Part shown: piece by piece, positions 35,146 through 47,219 of the stretch
How the letters are laid out: each line of letters opens with the position of its first letter
How positions within the stretch are numbered: the first letter of the stretch is position 1
Source: Melieria omissa
Lineage: Eukaryota; Arthropoda; Insecta; Diptera; Ulidiidae
Assembly: GCA_963971225.1 (NCBI GenBank)
Contig: OZ020268.1
Coordinates: 36,109,848 to 36,173,847 of the forward strand
Length of the DNA stretch: 64,000 nucleotides
Direction of reading: 5' to 3'
The notes under the pieces: generated by a model
Told to the model about the DNA's origin: nothing
The model's database searches: none
What the model saw: the letters and a program-made list of their open reading frames with translations, nothing else
Translations under genes and position numbers: made by a program

Positions 35146-35574
35146 TGTAACGATGAGGCACTATGTCGCTGCGCTATGTATGAATGCTTTTACGGGTATA
35201 CTTTTAGGCACGCACTTTAAAGTACGGCCGGCCTTCTATAAATTCGATATGGCAAGGATGACTCGCGATGGTAATGGGATGTGTGAGAACGATCGAGATA
35301 TAGGCCAATTGAAATGTGCGAGAACAATCGGCGTGATAAGCAGACAAGGCAGCCAGGTGCAGCGCAGAGGACGAGTCTTAATTCAGCAAGTAAAGTGTAA
35401 ACATGCAATAGTCCAATAAGTAGTAACAAGTGTAAAAATAAGCAAAGTAATTTGTAAATCAAGTGATTGTTGGTTGTTGTTGACTGCGGTTTGCGCTGAG
35501 AAATTAAAGTGTGTTTTAATTTTCAAGCACAATCCACAGAGACGAAAGCCTAGAGAGAACTTATTTTCGTAAAA
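35146..35574 (+). mobile_element. Solo LTR, gypsy-like, copy 3
   Basis: It runs from TGTAACGATGAGGCACTA to TTATTTTCGTAAAA (the last CA mutated to AA), 429 bp, flanked by ATAT at 35142-35145 and 35575-35578. An AAATTAAAG stretch replaces the likely poly(A) signal region. Compared with the 45.8 kb copy (GACAAGTATAAAAAGCAGCC) it reads GACAAGGCAGCC, so eight bases that include the TATA box are missing. An internal open frame of 88 codons is incidental. Confidence 0.85.
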
Positions 35575-35677
35575 ATATTTACAAAATTTGGTATTAAATG
35601 TTTTGCGTAACTTAGCTTATTTAAAAAATTTATTTCATTTAATTTAATGTAATTTTATTTTATTTTTTAATTCAATT

Positions 35678-35806
35678 TTATTATTTTATTTTATTTTATT
35701 TTATTTTATTTTATTTTATTTTATTTTATTTTATTTTATTTTATTTTATTTTATTTTATTTTATTTTATTTTATTTTACTTTATTTATTTTACTTATTTT
35801 ATTTTA
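35678..35806. repeat. (TTTTA)n pentanucleotide array
   Basis: About 19 near-perfect TTTTA units to 35775, then degenerate to 35806. It begins about 100 bp after the solo LTR. Confidence 0.95.
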
Positions 35807-35869
35807 ACAAAAGATGCATTGTGGACGTCTGAGCCCTCTCAATTAATAAAGATGTGTGACTGAATTGGG

Positions 35870-36165
35870 CCAAAATAAAACACTTTTTCTTTAACGTAGC
35901 TCACCACCGCAGCAACTTTATTCTCAATTTTAAACTTTACTGTTTTTACAATTGTCTCTTTACTTTAACTTCACTGATTCACTTTTACTTCTCTGCGCTG
36001 TACCCGGCTGTCTTTTATACTTGTTTGCCCGGAGCGCAACTCGTTCTCGAACTTTTAGCATCGCCTTGAACCGTCTTTGCGATAATTTTATCAAAATTAC
36101 CATGGTCCTAAAAGTATGCAATGCTGCTGGCGCCGAAGAATGACAGCTCAGTCATGTTGTGTCGT
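35870..36165 (-). mobile_element. Diverged LTR related to the solo-LTR family
   Basis: The minus strand has GCATACTTTTAGG near its start, TATAAAAGACAGCCGGGTAC followed by AGCGCAGAG in the promoter region, and CAAAATAAAACAC near the end. The TATA-to-CGCAGAG block nearly equals the 45.8 kb LTR, but the rest differs, so this is a sister family or an old copy. Ends and target duplication are not certain. Confidence 0.5.
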
Positions 36166-38150
36166 TATTTCTATCAAATTTAAAATTTCTTACTAATTCA
36201 AAATTTAAATACATTAACCCTAAGTTGACGGATTTTTTTTCATTTGAATTTTTTTATTTTTATTAATAAAAACAATAAAAAAAACAAAGAAACGTAAAAG
36301 CATTTGAAAAAGTTTAATTGACGCTCTACCGCTTCTGGGCAAATAAGCCACTCCACCTTTTCAACAACAACAAGTCAATCTTCACACTTTAACCTTTATA
36401 CATCACAGAGTGTTTTTCTTCTCCTTCCACTTCCACTTCTGCCTCTTCTACATACCAATCTGTCAGCTGTACTGTTTACATGTTTCCGAATTGTTTGCTC
36501 GTGCTGGCAACTTTTCTGTCCCTCCCTTCTCCACGCCCGACCATTTGTTACGACGTACACTGACAGCGCCGCGCCAGACGCCACGCGACGACCGGCTTGG
36601 CGCTACGTTGCGGTATTCAATAGATTAGGCAAATTACATGACAACATGCAGTTAAAAATCACTGCCGGCAGTTTTATTTGTATTTGTAGTTATTTCGCTA
36701 CGTGTGCTTTTATTTATTTACGATTTTTTTCATTTTTCGTTTTGTTGTGCTTCTCTTTTCTGTTTGCGTTTTATGCGTTGGCGGCTTTTGCTTTGCAGCT
36801 TTGTCCGGATTCCCATTCCGTGTCCGCTCTACTTGTCATTCTTTTCTTTAATTTTTTCGGGTTCTTTTTTTTTTTGTTGTCATTCAGCGTGCGCGACCGC
36901 TCCACTTTTGAAGTGAAATCATAATTTTATTTTATGACATGTCATAAAGAAAACAATAAGTAAAAGTAAATGAAATATTTATTGCATGGAAAAAGTGTCT
37001 TGCCGACTATGGCGCATAGTCGGCCCCCACCACCCGCTGCTCCTACGTTTTTACGCTGCTGTTGTGACACTTTGATGGCTTTTGATGAATTTGCAGCCAG
37101 TCAGCCATGCAGTAGTAATATAGCCATTTCCGTTTCGGTCTCAGTCGGCATTGCCAGCTACTCAGCCAATCCAATTCAATCAGTGGAACCAACTCGCGCT
37201 ATAATGACAAAGTTTTCGGTATGAAAGCGTCAGTTTTGTTTGTCCCTCTTCCACAAGTTTTATTTTCGTCGCCACATCCCGCTGCAGTTGTTGCTTTTGT
37301 TGCCAAAGTATTCAGTCGGTGCGTAGGTTTGATTTATGGCCCCAAATCACAAATGGCTGAAAGGTTGTCTACTTTTTTATGCGCGCACCGTTGTTCTTTG
37401 TTTTGCGATCTTTTTTATTGCTAATCATTTGCGTTCTCGTTGGTTTAAGGGTAAATAATTACAGCTGAGTACAGGGTATGGTTATTTTTAGTGTCGCTTT
37501 TCTTCTTGATGTTGCTTTTGATGTTCCAATTTATTTTGTCAATTTATGCAAAGCGGAATAGGATGAGGATGCTTGACAATAAAAGGTGCAGTGATTAAAT
37601 TTGCACGTGCTTTATTAGTGAATCGATGGTAAATTAATTATGATTGGTGGCCATTAGAGAAAAATATACAAAAATAGTTGGTAAATATTTTACAAACTTC
37701 AACTAATGTTTATACAAAAACATACGTAAATAGGTGTAAATGGTTTTGTTAGATACATTTTGCATGCTTTCGTAGAGTTCGCTTGTGAATTTCTTCCTAT
37801 CTTCGTGCCTTTGCATTCTCCCAAATCAGTGCAATGCCTTCATGGGTGTTGATATCTCGTGCACGCTGCTTCGTACGATGAAACCAAAGATTGCAACTGT
37901 TTATAAGCCTCTTCAGAGTAGTGCCGCTTCAACTTTTTTTCACCATACGAAGACTAACAATTAAAACAGGATTAGAGTTGTGAAGATCTTTTTCATAAAA
38001 AGATTCCTTAAAGTTATTTCGAACAAGAGGGACTATGTGATAATTTCAGCGCTGCTGATAAGCCAATAGTTTTGTCTTCAGAAGAAACTGAAGAGCCTAA
38101 AAGGCAGTAAAGGTGTTTTCCACTCTTTGGGCTTCAGTTCTGCCAGACGT
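36166..38150. other. Unique non-coding segment
   Basis: 36.2-36.3 kb is AT-rich. 36.4-37.4 kb is pyrimidine-rich, CpG-containing and unique-looking. Open frames up to 92 codons are hydrophobic by composition and have no domain. Confidence 0.5.
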
Positions 38151-38154
38151 TTTA

Positions 38155-38401
38155 CCATACAGCCAACCTTTTTATCTATGTATCCATTTATCTATTATCT
38201 ATTTACCTTTTATCTATTTATCTTTTTAACTTTTTATCTATTTATCTACTTATCTAATAACTATTTATCCACTTATCTATTTATCTATATATCTATTTAT
38301 CTATTATCTATTTCTCTATTTATCATTTATCTATTCATCTATTTGTCTACTTATCTCTTTATCTCGTTATATATTTATCTTTATATCTATTTATCTATTT
38401 A
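38155..38401. repeat. TATC/TATT microsatellite, left part
   Basis: An imperfect run of TATCTATTTATC units, cut at a TA (38400-38401) by the mariner insertion. It continues at 39578. Confidence 0.9.
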
Positions 38402-39577
38402 ACAGTTGGGCTGAAAAGCTCATATCGTTTAATAGAAAAACAAATTTTGTTTGGCAAAATTCGATTTATTATTCAACATAGTTGTCGAGGGCGATACATC
38501 GATTATAGCGATCTTCCAACTTTTCAATACCATTTTTGTAGTACGAGTTGTGTTTAGCCTCACAATAGGCGTCTGTTTCGGCGATTACTTCATCGGCTCT
38601 AAATTTATTTCCAGCGATCATTCTCTTGAGATCTGAGAACAGGAAAAAGTCGCTGGGGGCCAAATCTGGAGAATACGGTGGATGCGGAAGCAATTCGAAG
38701 CCCAATTCTTGCAATTTTGCCATCGTTTTCCCAACACTTTCTTCTTCTTCAAATGGGGCGATTTCGTCCTTCAAGCGCTCCAATAACGCTATATAATAGT
38801 CGCTGTTGATAGTTTTTCGCTTTCCAAGATAGTAGATGAAAATTAATTCATGTGCATCCCAAAATACGGACGCCATAACCTTACCGGCCGACTGTTGAGT
38901 TTCTCCGCGCTTTGGATTCGGTTCATCGCGTGCAGTCCACTCAGACCGCCGACTGGACTCCGGAGTGTGATGGTGGATCCATGTTTCATCGATTGTCACA
39001 TATCGAAACAAAAATTCACTTCTATTGCGGTTGAACAGCTCCAAACATTGCTCTGAAGCATCGACACGTTCTTGTTTTTGGTCGATTGTGAGATCGCGCG
39101 GCACCCACTTTGCACATAGCTTTCGCATACCCAAATATTCATGAATGATATGTCCAACACGTTCCTTTGATATCTTTAGAGTGTTAGCTGTACAAATCAA
39201 CCTCAATTTACGATCTTCCAAAATTATTTTGTGGATTTTTTTTATGTTTTCGTCGGTAACAGCCTCTTTTGGACGTCCACTGGTACGGAAACCACTTACG
39301 AATGGTTGCTTCGCCCGGCGCAAAGTCCAGATAATACTCATCAAGCCACTTTTTGGTATCAGCAGCACTTTTTTTCTTCAAAAAATAATGTTTGATTAAA
39401 ACCCGAAATTCCTTTTTATCCAGTTTTTTCAAAATAACAAAAGTTGCTTCACTCAACATGGCAGCTGTCAAATTTATACACGTTTCTTTTGAAGGTTGGT
39501 ACTACCCAAAAATGATACGGATTTTATTCTAGTGGCGCCATCTCATAGAAACGATACGAACTTTTCAGCCCAACTGT
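38402..39577 (-). mobile_element. Mariner (irritans-like) element, full ends
   Basis: The 1,176-bp element has 29-bp terminal inverted repeats (ACAGTTGGGCTGAAAAG…) at 38402-38430 and 39549-39577 with two mismatches. The TA target duplication lies at 38400-38401 and 39578-39579. It sits inside a TATC microsatellite, so both flanks are the same repeat. It is about 110 bp shorter than typical irritans-subfamily mariners (near 1.29 kb), consistent with two internal deletions in the transposase gene. Confidence 0.95.
38469..39471 (-). pseudogene. Mariner transposase, frameshifted, second Asp lost
   Basis: The enzyme would cut and paste the element by the D,D34D mechanism. The N-terminus (…LDKKEFRVLIKHYFLKKKSA to ATIRKW, 39471 to about 39300) is in one frame; the rest, from SGRPKEAVTDENIKKIHK on, is in another. 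The junction lies near 39285-39305 and lacks roughly ten residues of the usual linker. The first catalytic block is TIDETWIHHH. The second, normally HQDNAP-H, is missing: the sequence jumps from KDEIAPFEEEESVG to KTMAKLQELGFELL. The third (PYSPDLAPSDFF) and the C-terminus are intact. The protein cannot be active. Confidence 0.9.
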
Positions 39578-39690
39578 TATCTATTCATCTATTTATCTAC
39601 TTATCTCTTTATCTCGTTATCTATTTGTCTATTTATCTTTTTATCTATCTATCTATTTATATGTTCATCTATTTATTTATTTATTCCTTT
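39578..39690. repeat. TATC/TATT microsatellite, right part
   Basis: Continuation of the array at 38155-38401 beyond the mariner insertion. Confidence 0.9.
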
Positions 39691-41855
39691 AAGCCAATCG
39701 AACAACAAAGTATCTACAAGCCAGAGAAATCATCATTTATTTTGCAACTTTGGAAAATATTAAAAGATTTATTTCCATAGGGTTTATTGAACACGTACTG
39801 AGTTGAATTCAAAATGGCGACGGAAGCGCCAGGGGTCATCTGGGTCGGTATTGGTAAACGACCTATAAAAAAATCGTTCATTAGACAAAGTTTAAGGTTC
39901 TATGACCCCAAGCAGAGTGAACCAGCAGAGGAAAAGTTTTCATTTCATTATCAAAATTAAAATTCTTAAAAACTAACCAAACCATTATCAGATGCTATAC
40001 GCATTTATGAAATTTGCGCATTTCAAATAGAATAAAAATAACTATGGTATCCCGAAAATATTTCACACCTTATAATCGCTTTAAACAGTACTCAGAGCGT
40101 CATTGCTTAATAATGACCAGCGAAAGCCAAAACTAATTAACAATGCTTCACTAGAAAAAAAACCAAAAATTTCTACTACAACAACAAGCTTAAAGCATTT
40201 TCCGTTGGCATTTTTCATGTCCAATATTAAACATATTTACGGCAAACATTTTAAAACTAGCGCATTGTAAATATTGAAAAAGTGCACACAACGATTGGTG
40301 CGGTGCGAGCGTGAAACAAAATCGATGAAAATTTAATTTGTTACAAATTTGCGGCTGCCACAAAATGTTTATTTTACAACTTGTCATGGCGCACAATGTT
40401 ATGACTTCATTGCGCCACAGCGCACTGCTGCACGGTCGTGTAGTTGCGGCGTGTAGTTGCAGCGATGTCTATTTTTTTTTCGCATCGCACCCAGCGACAG
40501 CGACACCGGCGCACTGACATCAATATTGACAAATGCAACACACACACACACATACACATGCACTCGCCCGCAGTCGCTTGCACGCACATCGTGTACCGTT
40601 ATATTTAGTTCCTTTCGGGCAGCGCATTTACACGCCAATCTATCAGGGCACATCAATGCGCGTGTATGGATGCATGTCTGTCTGCCCGTCCGTCCTATCA
40701 ATCGTCCGTCCGTCTGTCTGCCTGTGAATTTGCCATTTTGTTGAACTTGTCGTCGATTTGTGTTTCAACACTTTTTTGCATATTCAAATTGTTTATGTGT
40801 GGGTGTGTGTGTTTTTTACATTCTCTCATTTAATTTGTGTTTTTTTTTCGTTGCGCTGCTGCTATTGGCTTGTTGTTGTAACTACTGCTCTTGTTATTGT
40901 TATTGCTAAATTTGTATACTGTTTACTTTGCAGTTAAACTTCGTACACATCGTTAAAAACTTTTTCACTTTTCACATTTTACCAACAAATTTTCAAAAAT
41001 TCTCGTCCATTAAATCGTATCGCCAGTAAATAAAATAATGTGGTGCTGCTTATTGATTGCAACAACACCGTTTAGCGTTCGCTGTCAGCGACATCAAGCA
41101 GCAAAAAACTGTTTAGTTTGCACTAAAATTTACACACAATTAAGGCTGATGGATTTTTTGAAAATGTTTGCTAGTGTTGAATTTCCATTGAACCCAATGA
41201 ACGCATACAAAACGCGTTGGTTCAATGCCTCAAGTAAGCTGTGTACGTGTTAAGTGCAGTGAAGACAGCAAAAGCGCATTGCTCGATCAAGTGAGCCATC
41301 GAAGTTTGAAGTTCGAAGGCAACTCGTGACAGTGCAGTGACTTTATGCGGTCAAAGATGGTAACAATTATAATTTCATATGCAAATTTTGTTGTAAAGAG
41401 TGTTTTTCTTGTAATGAAAAAAATTTTTATAGAAGAAATTATTAGAATAATTTTGAAAAAGAAATTTGCTAAGAAATTAGATTCAATTAAAATAATTTAA
41501 ATAAAATAATTTCAATAAATAATTTGCATTTATTTAACAAATTAAGTTAAAAAAATTTATGAAAATTGCATTGAAATTATTATAATTTCATATGAAAATT
41601 AAAAATTGATGAATGATACATGACGATTGATACATGATTAATACATGATTGATACATGATGATTGAAAATTGTTGAATGATACAAATTTTGGTAGAAATA
41701 ACTGTCAGGTAGGTAGGAAAATAGGTGAGCACCGAGACCGTCGTGCTTATTGAGTGACGGCTAAGGTTAAGCACTGTTTAGTCCGTTTCATGTTATAGAA
41801 GGGCCAGGTTAATCGAGAGATACTGCAAGTCTGTCAGACCACAGTTCATTCGCTA
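39691..41855. other. Unique non-coding segment
   Basis: A CA run lies at about 40539-40556 and a GTCC/GTCT run at about 40675-40730. AT-rich direct repeats of TGATACATGATTGA-like words lie near 41610-41680. No gene is recognised. Confidence 0.5.
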
Positions 41856-41859
41856 CTCT

Positions 41860-42075
41860 TTAATAGAATTGTCTGAGCATCAATTTAATCGATGCAAAAG
41901 GAGCTCCTACTAGGAGGAAGGACGAGGCCTAATCAAGCAATGTGCCTACTCTGGCTAGTTCGTCCGCCTCGCAGTTGCCTACAATGCCTCTGTGCCCTGG
42001 CACCCAAAGTAGTGAGACGTTGGAGCGCCTATCTAGACTGTTCAAATATATCATTTAGTGACAAGTGATCTGATC
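41860..42075 (-). pseudogene. LINE RNase H fragment
   Basis: The minus strand reads LLWVPGHRGIVGNCEADELA then RVGTLL near 42030-41940. The W-PGHxGIxGN-xADELAR pattern is the C-terminal motif of the RNase H domain of LINE polyproteins. No reverse transcriptase or 3' tail is attached, so it is truncated on both sides. Confidence 0.75.
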
Positions 42076-42640
42076 TGATCTAAAAAATTTCCTCGTCAAA
42101 AGCAAATGGTTCCCAAAACATTCCATCTGGATCTACAGGCAACCCAACAAATAGGGAAGTACACCGAATTCAAGTGAAAATACATGCCACACACTCCTAT
42201 TCTATAACCTAACCTAGCCTAGTGATAAATCTTTTGAGCCTATCAAATATGGGTAATTTGTCCTCTTAATCGTTCAAAAAACTGAAGGAAATTGACATTG
42301 AAGGGCCCTAGGAATCAAAAATTGGTTCTAATGTGTAATGAATATTGCAAGAAAGTTCAAGTTGAAAGAATAATTACACAACAGGTCAAAAATAGCATCA
42401 AACTTAATAGCATTTGAGAGTTTGTTTCACTACATCTCTGGGATTTTCGATGTCTCAAAAATACCTTTTTTCTTATTTTTAAGGAATCCAGACAGATATG
42501 ATATCGGATATTGTCTCTGCAATATTTATAAAAATGTGTCATGCATTTTTTGCCATTTCAATACATTGTGTGATATTCGATTCATATCTGAAAAGCACAT
42601 ACTTTATATGATATTTTTTATATGAATCTTTAGATTTGCT
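42076..42640. other. AT-rich non-coding segment
   Basis: A LINE-tail-like TAACCTAACCTAGCCTAG lies near 42206. Nothing else is recognised. Confidence 0.5.
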
Positions 42641-42644
42641 TAGT

Positions 42645-43497
42645 TGCAAGTCACTTAACTGAAAAGTCTACTTAACTGAAATAGGAGTCCGGGTACCAGT
42701 TTAATTTTGTATTTTTCCTTAATATTAGTTCGTATAACTGAAACTTTGCATGACTAAAAAATTCGACAACAAATTGTGTGCCACATTTTAAAATTTAAAA
42801 TTATAGGTCTTATTTGGCCGTGTTTTTTCGTTAGTTGGAGCTGTTGACTTTTGAAATTTCAACCACATTAGTAAATAATGGAATTAGCATTTTTTGTTCA
42901 ATTACACTGCGCAAGTCCAAAATTTAGACATGGGGGGACCTACTGGGTAATTTTTCTTTAGGTATACTGAGTTGAGATCTACCAGCCGTTTGGCTGGATT
43001 GGCTCTAGTTTAAGAGAAATCCGACTTTGAAGTTTGCTACTTTTAGTCGAGTTTGTCGCTTAAGTCTTCGAACGTTTAAATGCTAATAGGTCCTAAATCG
43101 TTCCGAATATCGCTTTACTGTCTTCGGCAAGTTTGTAGATATTTTAACGACCAACAAATTTGCTTAAGACACCAATCACAAAAAAATACATTCAAACTAT
43201 GTAATTGCGATTTGTGAATTTTTTTTGCGCAGCGCAACGTGGCGTATGAGTGTCATTTATTTATATTAATATTACAATTAAAGAGCCAATCCAGCCAAAC
43301 GGCTGGTGGATCTCAACTCAGTATACCTATGAAAAGTCGCTCTGTAGGTCCCCCCATGTCTGAATTTTTGAGAGTAAATTTCACGCACAGTGTTATAATT
43401 GAAAGGAATGTGACATAACCGAGGTTCGTTTAACTAAAAAAAATTGTTAATTAGAAGTTTGAAAAAGTTGACTTGAAGTTAATCGCACTCGATTGTA
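42645..43497. mobile_element. Possible pogo/Tigger-like non-autonomous element
   Basis: The left edge (GCAAGTCACTTAACTGAAAA, then GTCTACTTAACTG) and the right edge (complement CGAGTGCGATTAACTTCAAG then TCAACTT) form imperfect inverted repeats. TTAACTGAA/TTAACTAAA words recur inside, a look shared by pogo-group elements. Ends and TA duplication are unclear. The long inverted-repeat element at 42899-43400 would be nested in it. Confidence 0.35.
42899..43400. mobile_element. Element with inverted repeats over 100 bp
   Basis: The left arm (42899 to about 43010) and right arm (about 43281-43400) pair over most of their length. They share CACTGCGC/CACTGTGC, GACATGGGGGGACCTAC, AGGTATACTGAGTTGAGATC, then ACCAGCCGTTTGGCTGGATT and GGCTC. 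Each arm also holds a small hairpin (CCAGCCGTTTGGCTGG). The centre is non-coding. The arms begin CAATTA, with no certain target duplication. MITE or foldback element; superfamily unknown. Confidence 0.8.
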
Positions 43498-45153
43498 CCA
43501 AGAAATTCTTGTCGCAATCGACAAAAACTGAGCGCCTACTGCCCCCTGTGAGCCTTCTCCCAAACACTTCTCTCAACGCATATTAAAGTTTCCATATGCA
43601 AAAATTACAAGCTTATAGTTTCAAAACAATTTTCAGAAAATGTACTCAACACCACAAAATAAATAAGAGTCTCATAGCAAAGTTAAATGCTAAATTCATT
43701 ATCCTTCGCTGAAACTGCCGAAACTTGAACAAATCCAATGGTTATTGCAAAACCGCAAAATCTTACCATTTTCACTTTAGTTGTTAAAATTGTAAGCCAG
43801 CAAAGCCCAGCGGGCACCAGCAAATAAACAAACAAGCAACAAATCAGCCAGCAGCCACCAGCCAACACTAATGCGGCGAGCTACCGATGTGTGCATTAGA
43901 CACGCTCCAGCGTGCGTCCCGCATTCGTGGCTAATGCTAGGAAATGACGTCTGGCAGACCTGATTTCAAGGGACCATAAATTTGTTTGCCAGGAAACTAA
44001 TTTAAAACATGAAAGATGGCGCAGTCAACGAAAACTATCAGCTGCCGGCGATGGCGGGGCGCCTCGCATACAAAATTCAACGCCAACACACAAATGCGCT
44101 ACGGCAAATGCGGCGCGAGTGCTTCTAGTAGGTGGCAGCGAGAAGGTGGCGGCGTCGTGCGGCGCCAGGACGACAGCGGCACCCTGGGGTATTGAAAGAA
44201 AATCAATAGTCGAAATGAAAACGAGTTAAACTCCATGCGGCCGTTCGAACGTGTGGGTGTACATGTATTGCACATCTGTGTGAATATATGTAAGTGTGTG
44301 TGTGTGGGTGATTTGAAGAAAGCAATGCTTGCAGCGAGCGTGCAGAGAATGAAAACAAAACCGGGCAGTGGCAGTGGAAGTGGAAGCGGAAGTGGCTGAA
44401 TAATACACCGAAGCCCAAATGATGCACATTAGTTTTGGTCGCAATGAAACGACGATTTATCTTTAATTAATGTCAACTGGCAATGTTATTGGCAAATATT
44501 TATCTCTTTCGGGGCGCGTGTGTGTTGAGCGCCGCACAGTCAATGGGCACTACAAAGCATTTATACACACACTCTCACACACACAGATGCGCCCAAGTGA
44601 TGGCCGATCGACTGTAGGTACGTGCGGTTGTAAGCACAAATTATCAGCGCACATGCGGTCCACATATTACCGCAGTGCTACGTGCTCGCTTAGCGCAACA
44701 ACAAGCTGCTGAGCATCACACTCACACACACACACTCACACACACACAATCATGCAAGCCGACCGCTACGACATGAACGAGTATGTAGATGTATGGAGTG
44801 GTGTGCTTACATAACTGTACCTGCACTTGAATAATGCCGTCGTTATGAACATCGCGCACACGAAGCATCGACACGGCAGCCAAAGTGGAGATAAGTATTG
44901 CTGCGTTATTGCCGTCTGACCAGTTAATTGAAGGCAATAAGTGCTAATCAAATTGTTGCATCTGTGACCGAAAAGGCCTCGGTCGCCGTTAACAGTGGGT
45001 GGCTGTGGGCACTGCTGGTCAGTATGGAATTTATTCTGATAAGTTGATGCTTTAACTCGCAATTTTTTTTTTCAAAAGTGCAATTTATAAATGGAATCTG
45101 GTGGCCTTTAGTAGTTTACCACAACTTTTAAGCACCGATATTCTCAATCGTTC
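43498..45153. other. Unique non-coding segment
   Basis: 43.9-44.2 kb is CpG-containing and GC-richer than its surroundings. CA/GT runs lie at about 44299-44310 and 44716-44748. No gene is recognised. Confidence 0.5.
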
Positions 45154-45157
45154 TTAA

Positions 45158-45654
45158 CCCATTAAAACCTGACCCCAGAAGGGCTTGTGCGATTTCCATA
45201 AAATTTTACACAATCTTAGTAATTGACCTAATCAAGAAAAAAAATCAAGCAAATAATTCATACCCCCACCCCCTGAACCAGGAGGGTACGTTGCGCAAAC
45301 GCAATTTGGGCCTTAGTCACATACAAAACATAAAATTTAAAAAAAAAAAAATTTTTTTAAACTTATTTTTAAATAGTTTAGCATTACAAAATGCAGCCCA
45401 CAAAGGGATTTTGATAGGTTTGAAGAATAAGTATTTTTAATTGAATTTCAAAAATTCCCCAAAAACAACCTTTGACTTTGGATCGAAAAAAAGATATGAA
45501 TATTTAAAAAATTTTGAAATTTGAGTATGGCAGAATCTAAAACGATCAATTCTAATCCAATTCTACCCATTTTCAAGTCTTATATCGTTATGAATTACTT
45601 AATGTAGCGAAATTCCCAAACGTTGCGCAAACGCAACGCTCAGGGCTTAATGGG
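45158..45654. mobile_element. TTAA-flanked piggyBac-like MITE, 497 bp
   Basis: The ends are CCCATTAAAACCTGA and the complement of CCCATTAAGCCCTGA, flanked by TTAA at 45154-45157 and 45655-45658. A 16-bp exact repeat, CGTTGCGCAAACGCAA, occurs at 45289-45304 and 45621-45636 and is itself nearly palindromic. There is no open frame for a transposase. Confidence 0.8.
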
Positions 45655-45831
45655 TTAATTGTTATGACTTCTGATTTGATGACTAATTTGATCTGAGTTT
45701 TGACGTTAAGATTTGTTGACCATCACTATGTTTGAATTGAAAATATATTTTCTTACATACATACATTTTTCTCAACATCTGAAGCAGATCAAGCAATTTT
45801 TGAAAAAGGTATTCAATGAAGCTTTCGAGGC

Positions 45832-46120
45832 TTCGATATGGCAAGGATGACTCGCGATGGTAATGGGATGTGCGGGAACGATCGAGAGATAGTCATATTG
45901 GAATGTACGAGAACAATCGGGGCGATAGTTAGACAAGTATAAAAAGCAGCCGGGTACAGCGCAGAGAGGATAGTCTTATTTGAGCAAGCAAAATGTTAGT
46001 TTGTAAATAAAGTGATTGCTGGTCTTGGAATGCGTTTGGAGTTGAGTAATTGAAGTGTGTTTTATTTTTCAAGCACAATCCAGAGAGACGAATTAGACTA
46101 GAGAACTTATTTTCGTACCA
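45832..46120 (+). mobile_element. Solo LTR, gypsy-like, copy 4 (5'-truncated)
   Basis: It matches the 35.1 kb LTR from TTCGATATGGCAAGGATGAC to the end TTATTTTCGTACCA, but lacks about the first 85 bases including the TG end. It keeps a good TATA box (GTATAAAAAGCAGCCGGG) and AATAAAG before the 3' end, so it best shows the promoter of the family. TATA follows it. GGTTACGAATAA is duplicated just downstream. Confidence 0.8.
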
Positions 46121-46219
46121 TATAAGGTTACGAATAATATATTAGGTTACGAATAATTGTTACGAAATGACAAACTTCCCTCCAACTTTTGTAAATATCT
46201 CTTGAAAATGGGCAACGTT

Positions 46220-47035
46220 TTAGATTTTTTTAAATCCATAACTCTTATTTTGGATCCCTGTTTAAAAGATATTACTTTCAAAATCCGCCCACCCATATCG
46301 CCCAGGCGTTGTCCTCATGAAACACAATTCATCTCTTATTGGCCAAAGCTGGCCGCTTCTGTGCGACTGCTTCTTTCAGAAGCATGGAACAGGTCTGAAA
46401 TAAGAGTTTAGCTATACGGAAGCAGCATAGTTTAGGATTCCCTGCCAATTCTACCAAACACATAGTAAACCCATCCTGACCGTCAATCCTGGCTTGGCCA
46501 CCACTTGACTCGACTCACTGCGATTTGACGACGACCATTTTCACATCACATTGTTGTACATAAGTGATCTTTTTTTCATCATCAATTACCATCAGCTTCA
46601 GAAATGGTCGATTTTATTGCAGATGGAGTTTCGGTCCATGAGGTTTCTTTAAAGCTAACTCTTGTAGCACCCATACATCGAGCTTCTTTTTGTACAGTGC
46701 CTTATTCCAGTGGTTCCAAACAATTTGTTTTACAATGTTTGGCTAGTGGGCCATCGAAAAAGTGCTTACATAACATTTGGACTCGACGGTTTTCATAATT
46801 TTTTTTACATTTTCGACAATTGGCCTTTTAGACCGTGCTTTGTCTTTGACATCAAAATTACTGGAATGGAATTGGCAAAACCAAAATATTTGTGATTGGC
46901 TGTGAAAATCAGGCCCATAAGGCGTTTTCACCTTTATGGAAATTCAAACTATTTAATATGACAAATTTTCTCTTTGCTGGTCTCCATTTTTGAAGCGCGC
47001 TCAAACAAAACTGAATCTGCACTGTCTGAAAAATT
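46220..47035 (-). pseudogene. Mariner (mellifera-like) transposase fossil, copy 1
   Basis: On the minus strand METSKEKICHI starts at 46987. CQFHSSNFDVKDKARSKRPI then VENVKKIMKTVESKCYVS (linker and GRP-like motif) lies at 46880-46760. LLKEAVAQKRPALANKR leads to FHEDNAWA, the second catalytic block, at about 46370-46300. The first Asp region is not recognisable, and the sequence after the second block is lost. Many stops and shifts. The same family recurs at 51.5-52.0 kb. Confidence 0.7.
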
Positions 47036-47219
47036 TTTTTAGATATCACACCGTAGCACAAAAATCGAAAATTTTCAAAATATTGATTTTATTTTATATT
47101 AGTTTTCATTTTTGTTATTTAATTTTAAATTTAATTTAAACAAAATTTAGTTTTTTCAAATTAACTTAATTTAAAAAAAATTTAATTTTTTCACATTGAT
47201 TTAATTTTAATTATTTTAA

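Noticed and set aside
36218..36240. TTAACCCTAAGTTGACGG, like a TTAA element left end
   Set aside because: No matching right end with TTAA was found within 2 kb.
46156..46175. TTGTTACGAAATGAC, resembling the reverse-strand start of the solo LTR
   Set aside because: Only about 15 bases match; the following sequence belongs to no LTR copy.
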